This document shows, one piece after another, positions 19,226 to 32,108 of a DNA stretch of 64,000 nt (positions are counted from its first letter, which is position 1; each line of letters opens with the position of its first letter). A model generated the notes under the pieces. The model was not told where the DNA came from. It made no database searches and was given only the letters and a program-made list of their open reading frames with translations. The translations under genes and the position numbers were made by a program. This stretch comes from Zopfochytrium polystomum. Its lineage: Eukaryota; Chytridiomycota; Chytridiomycetes; Chytridiales; Chytridiaceae. The stretch lies in assembly GCA_025765615.1 (NCBI GenBank), contig JAIVFJ010000151.1, positions 1 through 64,000 of the forward strand, read 5' to 3'.

Positions 19226-20256
19226 GCAAGACTACAAGCAATGAAGGAGCGCCATACATGTGCTGACTTTCCTGACATTAAGCTGGACTTGCTTGAAGAA
19301 CCGTGTAAGGCCTGCATTATTGCCAAACAGACTCGTGCTGCTATTCCACATACAGATCCTCTAGATAAACTACCAGGAGAACATTTGGCCTTTGATCTAG
19401 TGGAAGTCAAACCAAAGTTTCGAGGACAATATGGCTTTGCTCTCATCGCTATTGACTATGCAAGTAATTATCTCTGGTTGACAAACCTTCGGAGAAAGTC
19501 AGAAGCACTACCAGAGGCCATTAAGATCATCCAACAATTGGAGACAGTTAGGGATGTTTGTGTAAAGGGCGTCCGCTTTGATGGTGGGGAACTGAATTCG
19601 CTCACTTTTAACCGTTTCTGTGCATCACGCGGTATCTGCGTCGAAGTCAGTCCCTTTATACACCTGAGCTGAATGGGAAAGCAGAGCGAGCAGTTCGAAC
19701 AGTCATGGCTGTCACACAATCCCTCCTAAGACATGCTGGTTCACCATGGTTGTGGTGGGGATATGCGATTCAACATGCAGTAGACATCATCAATACACTT
19801 CCTGTCCTCAGCCGTGGATTACTGTCTCCAGTTGAAACGCTTCTTGGATTCCCTCCATGCATCAGTCAATTCAGAGTTTTCGGCTCAGGATGTTTGTATC
19901 ACATCACTGCAAAGGATCGTGGACAAAAGCATCAGTTTAAAAAGCTTGCAGAACGTGCTCAACCAGCAATTTACATTGGAAACATTGGTTGTTCCATTGG
20001 TCGTTCCATCGCTTGTTTGATTGACATCAGCACGGGTAGAGTAATCACTCATCAATTGGATGACCTTGTGGTTGCAGAAGACAGTTTCCCTCGCCTCAGC
20101 ACTTCAGCAGCAGAGGATATTGCTCAGGACCTCGTTAATCAGCTTACACCACTCCTCAGCAGAGACAAACATCAACTGAACAAAACATCACCAACCTCCT
20201 TCGTGAAGCCGATGTTCGCGTGGATCAATTCCCAAGACCAGCACCAGCAGCTGTAG
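19226..20256 (+). pseudogene. Copia integrase, frameshifted
   Basis: 19241-19672 gives the end of the zinc-binding region (CKACIIAKQTR) and the catalytic core (LAFDLVEVKP; VRFDGGELNS). After a frame change near 19665 come PELNGKAERAVRTV with the catalytic Glu, SPVETLLGFPP, and a C-terminal part to 20256. The D, D and E residues are all visible. A single shift separates the second D from the E. Confidence 0.8.
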
Positions 20257-20299
20257 CTGAACGACAGCCTTCCACAGAACTAGCACCAATTGAACGTGA

Positions 20300-20780
20300 A
20301 GTGGTTCAGATACGGCAGTGAAAGTGAATCGGATAACAATGTACAGCACAAAGTGTTGGAGGTGGCGGCACGACAGGTTGGACTTCGTGTTACTGCAATA
20401 AACGCCATCTCCAGTGGGCCTTACCTACAAGCACTAAAGCCAGGGGATCAATCAGATGAGTGGGGGCGGCAACCGGCTCTGTGACCGCAGGCGCACTCTC
20501 AGCTGGGAGTGACGTAGGTGGCGCAACTGAAGGCCCTGGGCCATACCGACCCTGCAGGAGCTAGTGTGGCGTGGACCCAAGTCAGAAGGGATGGATGCCT
20601 GTTTGGGGAGCCCATTCCATAAGGAACACCACCAGGGGAAATAGGTCCCTTGGCGCCTGACATTACGCATGGGGAAAAGTGCAGAAGGTGGGCTGTGGAG
20701 AGAGGAAGAGAGGGCTCTCTGGCACAGGGTGTCCCGAGCCGCATAGTGCAGAAGGCTCACCTGCCAATGATTTTTCTATT
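20300..20780 (+). repeat. Module shared by both copia copies (second copy)
   Basis: This is the counterpart of 6010-6460 on the other strand, at the same place before the reverse transcriptase. It starts GAAAGTGAATCGGATAAC and has CAGGTTGGACTTCGTG and CCAGTGGGCCTTAC. No coding frame spans it. Confidence 0.55.
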
Positions 20781-20939
20781 TCCTTTTTCTTCATCCTAAT
20801 ACTCACAAACACCTCTGTAATTTTACTAACACCACCAAAGCATACCCCTGAAGACAAAACAATTGCTGAAACACCAACTTGAGACCTACCACCTCAAGCG
20901 CCACCACCAGAACCACCACCACCAGAGCCTCCACCTACA

Positions 20940-22710
20940 CATGTGCGCAAATCACCATGCAGTCCTACGCGCAGCCCATCTCCAAAACATACTCGATCCA
21001 GACATCTATATTTAACCAATGTGAAATGCCCAGACCCAGCAACGCACTGAGGCCATGAGTGGAAAGTGGTCCAAAGAGTGGATGGCAGCAGAGCAGACAG
21101 AGATTGACGCCCTCAGAATGCTTGCAGCTTTTGAAGTTGTTGATAGACCTAAGAATGTCAATGTTGTGCTGAACAAATGGGTTTGCAAGGTTAAGCTTCG
21201 ACCAGACGGCAGCATTGAGCGCTTTCACACACGACTAGTGGCTAAGGGCTTTACACAGCGTTGTGGCGTTGATTTCTGGAATACTCACTCTCCTGTTGTT
21301 CGCATAAATAGTCTACGATGGCTCCTTGCTATGACAGCCTCAAACAGTTGGGACACAGCCATGGTCGATATTAGCAATGCCTACCTCAACAGGGCGCTGT
21401 TGGTACCAGGAACTCATTGGTCGTTGTTAGATTTTGGGTTTTTGCAGTAAGCAGTGTGCAGGAGCAACACCTCACACTGTAGTGCATGGGAGCACCAACT
21501 GTGATGAGGATTTGGTGCATTTTTTGTCACCTGGTCTTTGTCACAATTTTGTATAAAGCCAAACAGCATACATTGTACAACAGTCTCCCATCTCAGCTTC
21601 ACCATCACAAGAGAGTAGTCCACCAGAGTAGTTCACCACCATCCACAAACAGCAGCAGTCATTTCTTTCAGTCGTCTCACGTCTGCCGGCTACCAACAAA
21701 GCGCAGCAGATCTGTGCATCCTCTTCAAGCGCACAAAGGAACGTGTTTTTTTCATTTCTATCTATGTCGATGATATTTGTTTCTTTGGGCACACAGAGGA
21801 AATCACCTCTGCCATCACTTTGCTGAAATCCTTCTATAAGCTCCGTGAACTGGTCTCATCAAGACCGTACTGAATATGGAAGTTCATCAAACGGCAACTG
21901 GCATCTACTTGCATCAACGAGCTTACACCAAAGAGTTACTCCAACGCCATGCAGACCTAGTCAATGGAAAGAAGACAGCAGTAACTGCTCTCCCCAGTTC
22001 TCTCACTCTTCAACCTCGAGAAATGATGAACCCACAGCAAATCAACAGCTCTACCAAGCAATCCTCGGTGGTATCAACTACTTGGCGACACACAGACAAC
22101 CAGACTTGGCACCAGTAGTCTCATATCTTGGCGCCTTCAGCAAGGACCCAAGCAAGCACCACTTGCAGATCCTCATTCGAGTCCTTCAGTACATCAATGG
22201 TACATGTGAGTATGGTTTGTTTTATTCCAACACAGGGTCTGGAATTTTCGGCTACTCGGATGCTGCTCATGGAGTTCATGCTGATGGGAAATCACAACTC
22301 AGCTATTTCGTCTTGTTTGGAAATACCGCTATCAGCTGGGCATCAACTCACAGTCCTACAGTTATGCTTTCACCTCAGCAAGCAGAATACGTTGCAGTCT
22401 CAGAACTAGGACGAGAACTGGAGGCCATCTCACAACAGCACACAGCACTGATGCTCGCTCCTGTCCCCGACTCCTATTCCAATCTATACTGACAACCAAG
22501 GCGTTATCAATTTGAGCTCAAACAATCTCTACACAAATAGGTCAAAACATGTTCTGGTTTAGTATCACTATATCTGGGAACTGGTTGATCGACAAGTGAT
22601 TCGACTGGAATGGATTCCTGGTGGCAAGCAACCAGCAGATTATCTTACAAAATCATTACCAGCTGCTTTAGGTGCTCATCATCTTGGTCATATTGGTCTT
22701 TGTCGTGTGC
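20940..22710 (+). pseudogene. Copia reverse transcriptase and RNase H, broken
   Basis: 21055-21424 has the reverse transcriptase start (NKWVCKVKLRPDGSIERF, LVAKGFTQRCGVDFW, VDISNAYLN). A solo LTR follows. 21671 onward resumes with the YVDDI motif (about 21763-21777) in another frame, and 21845-22490 covers the thumb and the RNase H start (SPQQAEYVAVSELGRE). Frame +1 then gives YTDNQGVINLSSNN and EWIPGGKQPADYLTKSL to 22710. A TAG interrupts near 22560. Confidence 0.8.
21425..21670 (+). mobile_element. Copia solo LTR inside copia reverse transcriptase
   Basis: This 246-bp LTR (TGTTAGATTTTGGG to TTTCTTTCA) is nearly the same as 22993-23228. It is flanked by the 5-bp duplication GTCGT (21420-21424 and 21671-21675). 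A second element of the same family inserted here and recombined out, leaving one LTR. Confidence 0.9.
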
Positions 22711-22992
22711 CTTAGTTTCTGTTCCCTTGCTTTATTTGTATTGCATGCTCTTTCTCCTTTCTATTTCTTGTCCTTCTTGTTCTGCATTGCTTCTGCATTG
22801 CTTCTTATATTCCTGCATTCAAGTTTCTTTGCTCCTCATCGGGCATTCTTTTCTTATTGTTCTGCCGACTGGTGGCCAGTCAACCTGTTTATTGTTTTTC
22901 CTTAGCCAGTGTACAGTTTCCTTACGTTGACTATGGCGTAAGGTTTTCCTCTGTGCTGGCCCTTTTGCTCCTGCCCACAGCTTAGGGGGGAG
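22711..22992 (+). other. Copia 3' untranslated region with purine tract
   Basis: T-rich sequence after the RNase H, ending in AGCTTAGGGGGGAG at the LTR edge, the expected plus-strand primer. The same ending is found beside 3976 on the minus strand. Confidence 0.65.
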
Positions 22993-23228
22993 TGTTAGAT
23001 TTTGGGTTTTTGCAGTAAGCAGTGTGCAGGAGCAACACCTCACACTGTGGTGCATGGGAGCACCAACTGTGATGAGGATTTGGTGCATTTTTTTGTCACC
23101 TGGTCTTTGTCACAATTTTGTATAAAGCCAAACAGCATACATTGTGCAACAGTCTCCCACCATCACAAGAGAGTAGTCCACCAGAGTAGTTCACCACCAT
23201 CCACAAACAGCAGCTGTCATTTCTTTCA
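22993..23228 (+). repeat. Copia 3' LTR
   Basis: 236 bp, from TGTTAGATTTTGGG to TTCTTTCA, with TATAAAG at about 23122. The bases after it (ACCCC) would be the target duplication, but the 5' end of the element is missing so it cannot be confirmed. Confidence 0.85.
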
Positions 23229-24876
23229 ACCCCCTCGCAACGTCAGTGCCCTGCTCGTTATCGCGACTCTGTCCATATTGTTAGTGAGCCCATTCCCACT
23301 CATCACAACACGCCGTCATCAGCTGCTGAGTGCGACTTATCCCCTGAGGCAGCAGAGTGGCGTCAGTCGCGTGAGGGGGAACTTGCCTCCTGCATGGAAA
23401 ACAACGTCTGGGAACTTGTCCCTCAACCTGTCTCTGCCCTTGTCCTTCCTCGCATTGGGTCTTCCGCATTAAGACTGACGCTTATGGGAAACACCAGCGC
23501 TTCAAGTCTCGCTTCGTCGCTAAAGGCTTCACTCAAGTTGCTGGTGTCCACTTTGACGAGACCTACGCCCTAACTGCAAGCTCGCCAGTATTCAGACTGT
23601 TCTCGCCCTTGCCCCTCAGACTGGCATGTGTGTTCACCAGATGGATGTGACCACTGCTTTCCTGTACGCGCCAATTGATCGAGAGATCTTCATTGAGCAA
23701 CCAGAAGGGCATGCAGACCCTGCTCACTCTGGTCATGTCCTCTGTCTCAAGCGCGCTCTCGACGGCCTCAAACAGGCTCCCCAGCTCTGGAACAAAACTC
23801 TGGATGATTTTCTCGTCTCCATTGGCTTCACTGTCAGCGCTGCCGACCCCTGTGACTTATGTCACGGTATATGTCGATGACCTTATCATTGCCAGCTCAG
23901 GTGATGACACAGTTTTTTCAGTCAAGTCCTCCCTCCACCGCTGGCTCCGCATGAAAGACCTTGGGGAACTTCGCTTCTGCATTGGGATGGAGCTGGCCAA
24001 TCTCCAACTTCCATCAAGCTCCATCAGGCCAGCTACATTCAGGCCATCCTTTCCCGTTTTCATATGTCAGCTTGTTGTCCTGTTGGTTCCCCTATGCCGC
24101 CTTTCTACCTGGTGGAACGACCGGACCGCACTGCTACCAGCCCTCTCACTACTGAGCCATATGACGCTCTGGTTGGGTGTCTTCTCTACCTTTCACTTGT
24201 TACAAGTCCGGGCACCTCCATGGCAGTTGGCCAACTCTGCCACCATCTTCAGTCACCCACAATCCATGACTGGGCAGCAGCAAAGCGCGTACTTCGCTAC
24301 CTCAAAGGCTGCCCCGAACATGGCTTAGTCTACACGGCAGGTGTCTCCACCCTCAGCGCATTTGGCAGAACAGACTAAAATGGGCCGCATCCAGATGAGC
24401 TGGATGGTCAGAAGCTCATCAACTACTCTGGTGCTGACTTTGGAGGCACACCCTGCGACCGTCGTTCCACCACTGGTTACATATGCACACTCGCTGGGGC
24501 TGCCATCTCTTGGAAAAGCCATGTTCAGAAAACTGTTGCTCTCTCTACCCTCGAAGCTGAGTACATGGCCATCTCATCAACCGCTCAAGAGGTCATTTGG
24601 CTCCGTCAGTTGCTGAAGGATCTCAGTCACAGTCAGGCCACAGCATCCTTCATCTTTGAGGATAATACCAGCTGCGTCTCTGTTGCCAAAAGTCAAAAGA
24701 TGACAGACCAAATCAAGCATATTGACATTTGTCACCATTTCATCCGAGAACAGGTTGCAGCAAAGGCCCTGGACGTCGTACATGTTGCTGGCCAGCACAT
24801 GATTGCTGACATTCTAACAAAACCTCTCCCAGTTGCGCGCTTCCAGACCTTGGTCCCTCACATGGGACTCCAGTAG
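23229..24876 (+). pseudogene. Second copia family: reverse transcriptase and RNase H remnant
   Basis: Frames from about 23480 give KSRFVAKGFTQVAGVHFDET, then MDVTTAFLYAPIDREIFIEQ and LKRALDGLKQAPQLWN (23640-23880). YVDDLIIASS follows after a shift (about 23869). 24064-24360 continues the connection region, and 24565-24876 gives RNase H (YMAISSTAQEVIWLRQLL, FEDNTSC, HIADILTKPL-like). At least four frame changes are present. The upstream copia element inserted into it, or both were joined by a deletion at 23228. Confidence 0.8.
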
Positions 24877-25196
24877 CCTGGGCAAGAACAGCGGATGGGA
24901 ATGTTGTGAACAAGAACGCCATGTCCTTGCCTTGTCCTGTTTGTGTCCTTCCTTTTTCTTCTCCTTTCCTTTTCTCCGATTCTCCTTAAATCTGTTTTGC
25001 CCACATGCCCAGTGATCATGGGAACTTCTTCATCTCTGATCACTCTGCAGGTACTGTTCCCTTGACGTTGTTACCACTCCGTTCATATCCTAACAATACA
25101 TGGGAACTTCTTAATCTCTGATCACTGTGCAGGTCGTCTCACTCCCCCACAACAAGCTCCTGCACACTGCTTACACCAAAATACCCAAAACTAACA
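24877..25196 (+). other. 3' flank of the second copia remnant with a duplication and LTR scrap
   Basis: A 36-bp stretch beginning ATGGGAACTTCTT occurs twice (25018-25054 and 25100-25135), 82 bp apart. 25152-25196 is the first 45 bp of the first copia family's LTR in minus orientation (ends AAAACTAACA). No gene is seen. Confidence 0.5.
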
Positions 25197-25979
25197 GCCA
25201 ATCCAGTGTGTGGGAGATCCACCAGGCTTCCTGTCCTCTTGAAACGGAGTATGATACTTTGGGCACTCGTTCGCAGCCCCTTTGATCAGAACGAAGTCAC
25301 TGATCTCGCAAAGGGTCGATCCCTTCTTGTGCAAGTTGACCACTATCTCACACGTCGCTGCATTGTGCTTTGTATGATGCTGCTTCTCCATGCCAGGTTT
25401 GGTGCAGATCTGGGCAGTGGTTGTGGGTTGTGGCAGGGGATGTGGCGGATTGTGAGATTGCGTTGGTGGGAGGTATGAGATCTTCTGTTGAATCTAGCTA
25501 TAGCACCTAGCGCTGAGGGAACTACAGTGTAGGCCTAACTGTCAGACTCACACATCTGTAATTACACTCCTGTTGGGGCATCTGCGGATGTGGAACATTC
25601 AACTATATCCCACTTCTTCTCCACTGCCAACTCTAATCGTTAGTGTTCTATCTTCCACCATATGCGACCCTATTCAATCTCACTGCTGCTGCAGCGGTGT
25701 CTCAGGGATGGTCAGAGGTTCTCCCGAGTGTTACGCACTTCAAGGGTTACTCGCATGATTCAGTATCAAGCCTGCGATGGTGACATTGGAGAGGCCCACG
25801 CAGGCTTCCTTAAAAACAGGGAAAGAAAGGCTCAGAGTGGTGAATCTTTATTCTTGGAGATGGCATGTATTGAAGGTTGGGGTTACGTTGGTAAAGATAA
25901 TTGAGATTAATGAGGCTGCTTTTCTGGGCAACTTCTTAAAGGAAGAGTGACATTAGGAGAAGAGAAAATGAAAGAAAAA
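25197..25979. other. No feature recognised
   Basis: Open frames are under 100 codons with no domain or family resemblance. No LTR, tRNA-like fold or repeat shared with the rest of the window was noticed. Confidence 0.5.
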
Positions 25980-26283
25980 TGTCAGGAAAAGGGCAGGACA
26001 GGACAGCAGACAAAGAACTGAGAGGAGTGTTGATTGTATTGGAAACAATAATTCATGTGAGGGATGGGACAGGTCCCACCATCCCCCTTTTATACCTTTT
26101 GAGAGTCTTCCTTGTCAAGACTCAAAGAAAGTTCCAGAAAGAACAATTAGTGATACAATGATACCAATGATACCAATGACAACAAGACAAGTCAGGAAAG
26201 CAAAGAAGGTTCCACAAGGTTCCATGTTCCATGAAGGAATGTTCTAGAAGGTTCTGGAGATTTCCGGAGGGTGATTCATAACA
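25980..26283 (-). mobile_element. Solo LTR (HSE LTR family, copy C)
   Basis: 304 bp, TGTTATGAATC to CTGACA on the minus strand, between two AAAAA flanks (25975-25979 and 26284-26288) that look like the target duplication. It keeps the TATA box (about 26095-26088) and a shortened GAA/TTC array (about 26205-26265). It lies 1.3 kb downstream of the TPR gene's stop. Confidence 0.85.
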
Positions 26284-27578
26284 AAAAAGAAAATGACTGA
26301 AGAAAAATGAAAGGAAGGAAGAATGAAAAATTACTGACAAGGGAGAAAAGATAAGAGATAAGAAGCATTTACATGATTATGCACAGATAAACAAGAAGGG
26401 GCTCCCAGGCTACATAGACACATTTGACCAGGGAGCCAAATAGCTCTTTCATTATCACAAATGGTTTAGTTGCGCTTGTAAGTGCTACAAGACTAAAAAT
26501 TAAGTATACACAGTGGAAAAATTATAAAAAATAGGGAAACAACCAGAATCTATTCCTCGTTCTGATAGGGTCTTACTTGTCATGTAAAAATATACAATGT
26601 GTTGTACTGTATCATAGTAATGTAAGAGCTGATTTTTTGCGATACTTGAGAATCTCACAGAGGCTGATTTGACAACGAGTATGAAGACTTTTGTACCCCC
26701 CACTATACTGCAATTATCTAACCTCTGCCGTTATTGTAAGGATGCCATGGCGAGCTGCTGAATTACAATGGCAGAAGACCCCCCTCTACACCAAGTTGAA
26801 GGCATTCACCAGTGAATCACCATGTCACTGCAATCGGCAGTAATTGAATCATCCCACTAACCTTCCCTTCTCTGTTTTTCGTCGTCTGGGTTGGTTTTTG
26901 GTGGTGACACCATCCGCCAACAAGAGAATCCAATCCCGACGCAGCTATCAGTGAAATTTGGGGACCATGATTGCTGATTGCTGTCCTCTCGCAGTTGTTG
27001 GAGGTTTGGTTATGTATCGTTCTTTCTTGGTCCCCTTTTCATTCAAACAATCAGACAAAAGCAGAAAGAAAAAGAACAAAAAAAAAAAAAATAGGAATAT
27101 GTCGGTAACGACACCCCAACAACCAACGAACAACAAACGCAAGAGCAGCAGTGCGGCTGCGGAGCAGCGGAGAAAGGCGTAGTGGGGTAAAAGGAGCGCG
27201 GGGTCAAACAAAGACTGGGCCAAGTGAGCAATATAGCAGGCAACACCAGCAATCCCACTGATGGAAAGATTCGTTCAGATCGTTTGGCTCCTCTTGGTGA
27301 ATGTCCAACAAGGGAAGCGGAGAAAAACAAAAGGAGAATAAAATGGGTGAAAAGAAGAAAGGGGCTGGGTTTGGACAGAGGCAGAAAATTGGAGATACGG
27401 AGGAGTAGCAGTTGGCAGCGGAAGTCGGGCAGGCAATAAAAAAAAAACTGTAAACGCGTAGGAACATTGGCGCTCGTGTGCAAAAAGGACTAGAACTATG
27501 AGGTGAAAGACCTTTTTTCAAACACTTTGCTTTCTGTTCCACCCTCTGACTCGATTCCACTCAACAGGGAACTCCTAC
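26284..27578. other. Intergenic stretch downstream of the TPR gene
   Basis: No gene is supported. An A-run lies at 27077-27091. A minus-strand 3' UTR for the TPR gene probably occupies the right-hand part. Confidence 0.45.
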
Positions 27579-30500
27579 TCAACCCCGCCAGTAGTAATGC
27601 TCGCAAGGGAACTTATTTGTCTTGATCGTATCACCACTGTGCGTGCTCGCAGAGCTGCTGGCGACAATCTCTGGTCCGTCTTTGTTCCGGGGCTCCGTCG
27701 ACAGGCCAACGGTGTTGTCACGTCCGATAAAAACAATATCAACACCAGAGTCTGGTTCTCGGAGGCAGTCCCTCATGCAAGTCTCGCACCATCCCAAAAG
27801 GGCGCAGTACATCGAGGCAGCAGCACTGAGCAACTCCCGATGGACTTTTGCAGGACCCGGATGCATCGGGATGCGAAGAATGCTGAGAAGGTCCAGTCCA
27901 GAGGCGGCGGCCGCCGCTGCAACGGCCGCAGCAGACGTGGAGCCGCCGTAACCCGTTGCAGCACCAACTGCACCCGCTCGCGCCTGCAGTTGAAACGCTG
28001 CAAACGCCATCGTGTCGGCAGCAAGCGCAAACAGGGCCGGCGACGCAAAGGATGTCGCACGAAGAGCGGGGGTGACCACAGGCGAAAAGCAAGGAAGTGC
28101 ATGATGATAGGTCGGCGGAGCCGACGGGTTCACAGGTGGAACAGCAAACGCAGCGCCGGTAAGGCTGAAGAAGGCGGACACCAACCCAGAGTCCGCCGAC
28201 GTTAAGGCAGGATCTGTGCTTGTCCGACCTGTACCGGCCAAATCTGCTGCCAATGTTCCGGTTCCTGGAACCAACGACGACGACGAGCCGCCAATTGGTG
28301 ACAATGGGGGGCCCGATGTCGATCCAGCCGTGAGAGCCTTCACAGTTTCCTTCGCTGCGCGGTCCAATTTCAAAGTGCCCTGAATGTAATACTCTCGGGC
28401 TGGGCGTTCATTGAAGACAATATCGTATCGCGCCGCCAGCATCCAGTCAGCCTTACCGCCCATCGCCGAAATCAGGGCGGTCTTCTGACGCATGCTGTCC
28501 ATTCCGGTACCGACTCCCATCATCGCCGCTTGTGCTGCTGTATTGCCCAGCGCCGTGGATACGTCACGTCCTAAAGTTGCATTTGGCTGCGAGCTGGAGC
28601 CGCCACGAGGGGCAGCAGGAGTTTCCGCGACGGCAGATCCGCCAATGTAAGAGTACAGAACACTATACGATAGGCTACTTTGGACCTCCATCCTCGTCCG
28701 GTTAACAGTGTCCTGCGACGACAGGTAGCCGGCTATCAGAGAATCTAGCTCGGGTAGGTCAATTGAAACGAAGCCCATTCCTAGCTCCGACAAAACACTG
28801 TTGATAGGGATTGGATTAAAGAAGGGGAATCCATCCGTGTCGTCTGGTATAGGTCCAGGGTAGAGGACTTGCTCTGGGCTACGTTGAAGCCTTGTAAGCA
28901 AAAATACTGCCTGGCATATCGTGTAACAGGCATGCAAATGCAAAAATTGAGGAATCGATCGCGATTCTCGAGCCGCCATGTAGATATTGGTTAGAGACTT
29001 TTGTTGCTCAGGCAGAAGCTGGCCAATTGCATGCAAAGCCATGTACGGATGTTTCTGCACAGTGTATCCGGAGGCTATTGTTTGGGGCGTAACGATCAGG
29101 TCCAGAGTGAGAATGATTCAACTTCTTACCAATATTCAAGAGGGAGGTTAAGACACCGAAAAGATCTTCCTTTTCCTTCATGATTCGTAGCTCATCCAAA
29201 ATAACCTGAATACCGTCACAAACCCAAGGACTTCCAACGCTTATATTCGCGGCTTCGTCCCATTCTCCACTACTGAGGTTAACACCCTTTAGACGAGGAG
29301 GGCCCCAGTATCGCATGCATTCATTCACTTCGCCTGCACCGACTGCCTGCACTTCCATGTTGCGAATCCAATGAAGGGAACCGAGAACACGTCCAACTTC
29401 AATTTTCATAGCGCCGAGTGATGCTCGAACTCTAGCTGATCCAAGTACGTCGTTTGCACTCTTAAACTGCTTTGCGGCACGTTCAAGTCGCTCAATGGCG
29501 GCCGGCAGGCGGCCCTTTGCATGGTAAGACGCTGCTAAGTTGGCGGAAATGGTGGCTTGTACACAGTCAAGCTGAGTATTCTGCCATGCCCGTGGATTAG
29601 GGGTGGAAGAAGTTACAGTGTTCTCGTCTCCATCTCGACTTTTCCCCTTCGCGTTGTCGCTTCCAGAGTTGTGCGATGTGACAGTCGAGCGAGGGGAGGG
29701 CGGCGCATTTCCACCAGAAGCGACAAAAGACGGGGACCGCTCCGCGTAAAAGCCGAGAATAGATGACGCATGCGAGTGGCACTGGAGCGCACTATCATCA
29801 AGACCTAAGAATTGGCAGCACACGCCAATATGGGTAAGGGATCGCGACTGAGCCATAATTGTCGATTGATGGAGGAAGGAAAGTTTTATCTTCTGATTTG
29901 AGCGAGACGGAGCAGCGTTGGGGCGATTACCCATACGTCCAGCTTCGTTGGCGCTGTTATCAAATTCCGGGGGTAACGGATTTTCCTCCAAAACAGTCTC
30001 TGCAAGCAACAAACACTTGGCATGCCAGTTAACCGCATGCTCGAATTTGCCTAAGCTAAAGTAGGCGTTGCCAAGGTTGGTTGTTAAATTCATGAACCAA
30101 ATAACGATCGGCGGTCCACAGAACGGCTCGTTTGTGCTTAATCCAGATTGAGCAGATGAGTTCGAGGCAGACGACTTCACTGAGTGAGAGCGGCGTGCAT
30201 ACTTCTCAGAAATGCTTGACGCATCGAACGACGATGTCAATATATCAATGGGATCACCAAGCTCCGCAGTGTACAAGTCTGGATTATCCAGATCTAAAGT
30301 GCGCGAAACGATACCGTACCAATGCGAAGACTCTTGAGTGGCGTTCGGCGACATCGCTCCGGTTTGAAGAAGGTACTCTTGCTCTTTGCAATAAGCTAGA
30401 GAGGCAGCCCAGCTCTTCTTCAAATAGTTCAAGGCGTTCTCAAACTTGGATAGTGCTCTATAGGCGCATCCCATATTCGAAAGTGCACGGGCCTGGCTAA

Positions 30501-31668
30501 AGTAGTCCTTTTCCAGTTCAGCTTGGGAATTTGCCATATCCCACTTGACGAAAGCTGCGTGGAAATCCGAATGGGGTGGGGAAAACAAAGCAGCGCCCAA
30601 GTCCAGCAGTTCATCCACAGTTTTTCGCTTTGCGCGGCGCTCTGGTATCACTGGCGCTTGAGGAATCGGGACGGAAGGCTGGCTTGAATTGGAGGTTGTG
30701 GTGGGGCTGACCAAAGGAACTCCGCTCAAGGAGGAGCCTTTTGAACTTGAGCGATTCATAGCAGTATCATCAGACAAAGCATGCGGGGGTGGATACGGCA
30801 GGCTGCTTCCGCTGTCAGAGACCTTTGACGCATTCGTCCCATTTCGGTTTAGACCAGGTGTTGTGTGATAAATGTAGCCCAGAGAGGAAGGATTCGACGG
30901 CCTGGGTCCCATCCCAGAAGAATTGCTTGGTGTACGAACCATGGATGTTCCATCAGGCGCACCAGTTGCGACCCGTGGGGGGATGACTCTTGTCACATTT
31001 CTTGGGGGAATCGCAATCGGACCGCGCGATGTCGTCGGCGGAAGGACTGCGCCGGGTGGTAGAGTGCCCGAACCAGGGAGATACGAGGTCGGCTGCCGAA
31101 TCGGCGGTTGGAGGACCACTGAGCCACCAGGGGGAATAACGAAGGCCGATTGAGGTGGGATCGAGTATCCGGTCGACTGATAGAACCCACCAGGAGGGGG
31201 AGGGGCTTGCGGGTTTTGGTACGGGGGGGTGCCTCCCGGAAGTTGCGAGGGTGCGGAGGAGTACTGTTGCTGGCTCTGCAGTTGCTGACCGTGCGGTTGC
31301 GGAAGCGATTGCTGGTGATAGTGATGGTGATGCTGCTGATGTTGCTGATATGGGAGAGCGGATGGCTGCCCATACACGGAAGGGGACTGCGTTTGTGGCT
31401 GAGCAACGAAGGGAGAAGACGACGACCAGCGGGGTGGGGACTGGGAGGATGAACCCGAGATGTACTGCTGCGACGAGCCGGCAACGGGAACACCAGAACC
31501 CGAGCCATTGCTGTCCTCTCGTTGATGATGATGGTGCGCGGGGTAGTGGGGCGTGGACTGCTGGTAGCCGCCACTCCCGGTGTAGCCATACCCGCCCGAA
31601 CCCCCCGATCCGGAGTTGGAGCCGCCGCCGCCGCCGCCGCCGCCACCGCTGGGGTACTCACCGCTCAT
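27579..31668 (-). CDS. Large TPR-repeat protein with Gly/Pro/Gln-rich N terminus
   Basis: Two exons: 31668-29130 and 29074-27579 (1344 residues). The intron 29129-29075 is GTAAG...AATAG, 55 nt, phase 1. A later AG at 29055 would end the protein within 15 residues, so the first acceptor is preferred. The start is the ATG giving MSGEYPSGG; an upstream in-frame ATG at 31725 exists. Residues 1-340 are disordered (poly-Gly, then His/Gln/Pro/Ser). Helical repeats resembling TPRs lie near 375-430 (ALSNMGCAYRALSKFENAL), 545-600 (LGNAYFSLGKFEHAVNWHAK), 630-660 and 725-770 (NLAASYHAKGRLPAAIERLE). The C-terminal half has an Ala/Ser/Gly linker and no named domain. Such repeats scaffold protein complexes; the partner is unknown. 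Confidence 0.75.
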
Positions 31669-31841
31669 GTGGTTGTGGAGGAGAGAGGGCGATGTGTGTG
31701 GATTTTCCAAACTACAGAAAATCAAAGCTCTCCCCCACTGTCAGTCTGTCCCCTTTTGTCTCCGTCTCGCATAGACATGCTCCCATTTTAAGGAAGAGGA
31801 GGAGAGCGACACAGCGAGCGAAAGAAGAGAAGAGAAAGAGA

Positions 31842-31842
31842 G

Positions 31843-31928
<86 letters not shown>
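31842..31928. repeat. (GA)n microsatellite upstream of the TPR gene
   Basis: About 40 GA dinucleotides with few interruptions, 174 bp upstream of the TPR start codon. On the gene's strand it is a CT tract in the promoter or 5' leader. A similar tract precedes the PH-domain gene. Confidence 0.9.
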
Positions 31929-31931
<3 letters not shown>

Positions 31932-32108
31932 TGAGTCCAACATCTGGAGGGCTCGCAATCCAACGGCCGCTGCAGCACAGCGTGTCCCCGCTGCCCACGC
32001 TGCCCATTCTCATCCTGTCATCACCGTCCTCCATTCATTGCACTGTCTACTTAGAACAGGTGGAAGCACGGATGGGGGGGAAAACAGGCTTCGTTTGCTG
32101 CATTGGTT

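Larger units (their letters stand above)
17375..23228 (+). mobile_element. Ty1/copia retrotransposon, plus strand, 5'-truncated
   Basis: Gag, protease, integrase, reverse transcriptase, RNase H and one 3' LTR (22993-23228) are in copia order. No 5' LTR or leader is present: gag joins the truncated LINE at about 17370, which suggests one deletion removed the LINE end and the copia start. Frameshifts and stops break all genes. The family is close to the minus-strand element at 3743-10182. Confidence 0.85.

Noticed and set aside
28000..28205. Plus-strand Arg-rich frame (27597-28205)
   Set aside because: Antisense to the second TPR exon; Arg/Gly bias reflects the complementary Ala/Pro codons.
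29008..29074. Unspliced reading of the first TPR exon to 29008
   Set aside because: A good intron (55 nt) joins the exon in frame to a 498-codon continuation with similar helical character.
31155..31934. 259-codon plus-strand frame
   Set aside because: Shadow of the TPR gene's disordered N terminus, ending in a translated GA repeat.
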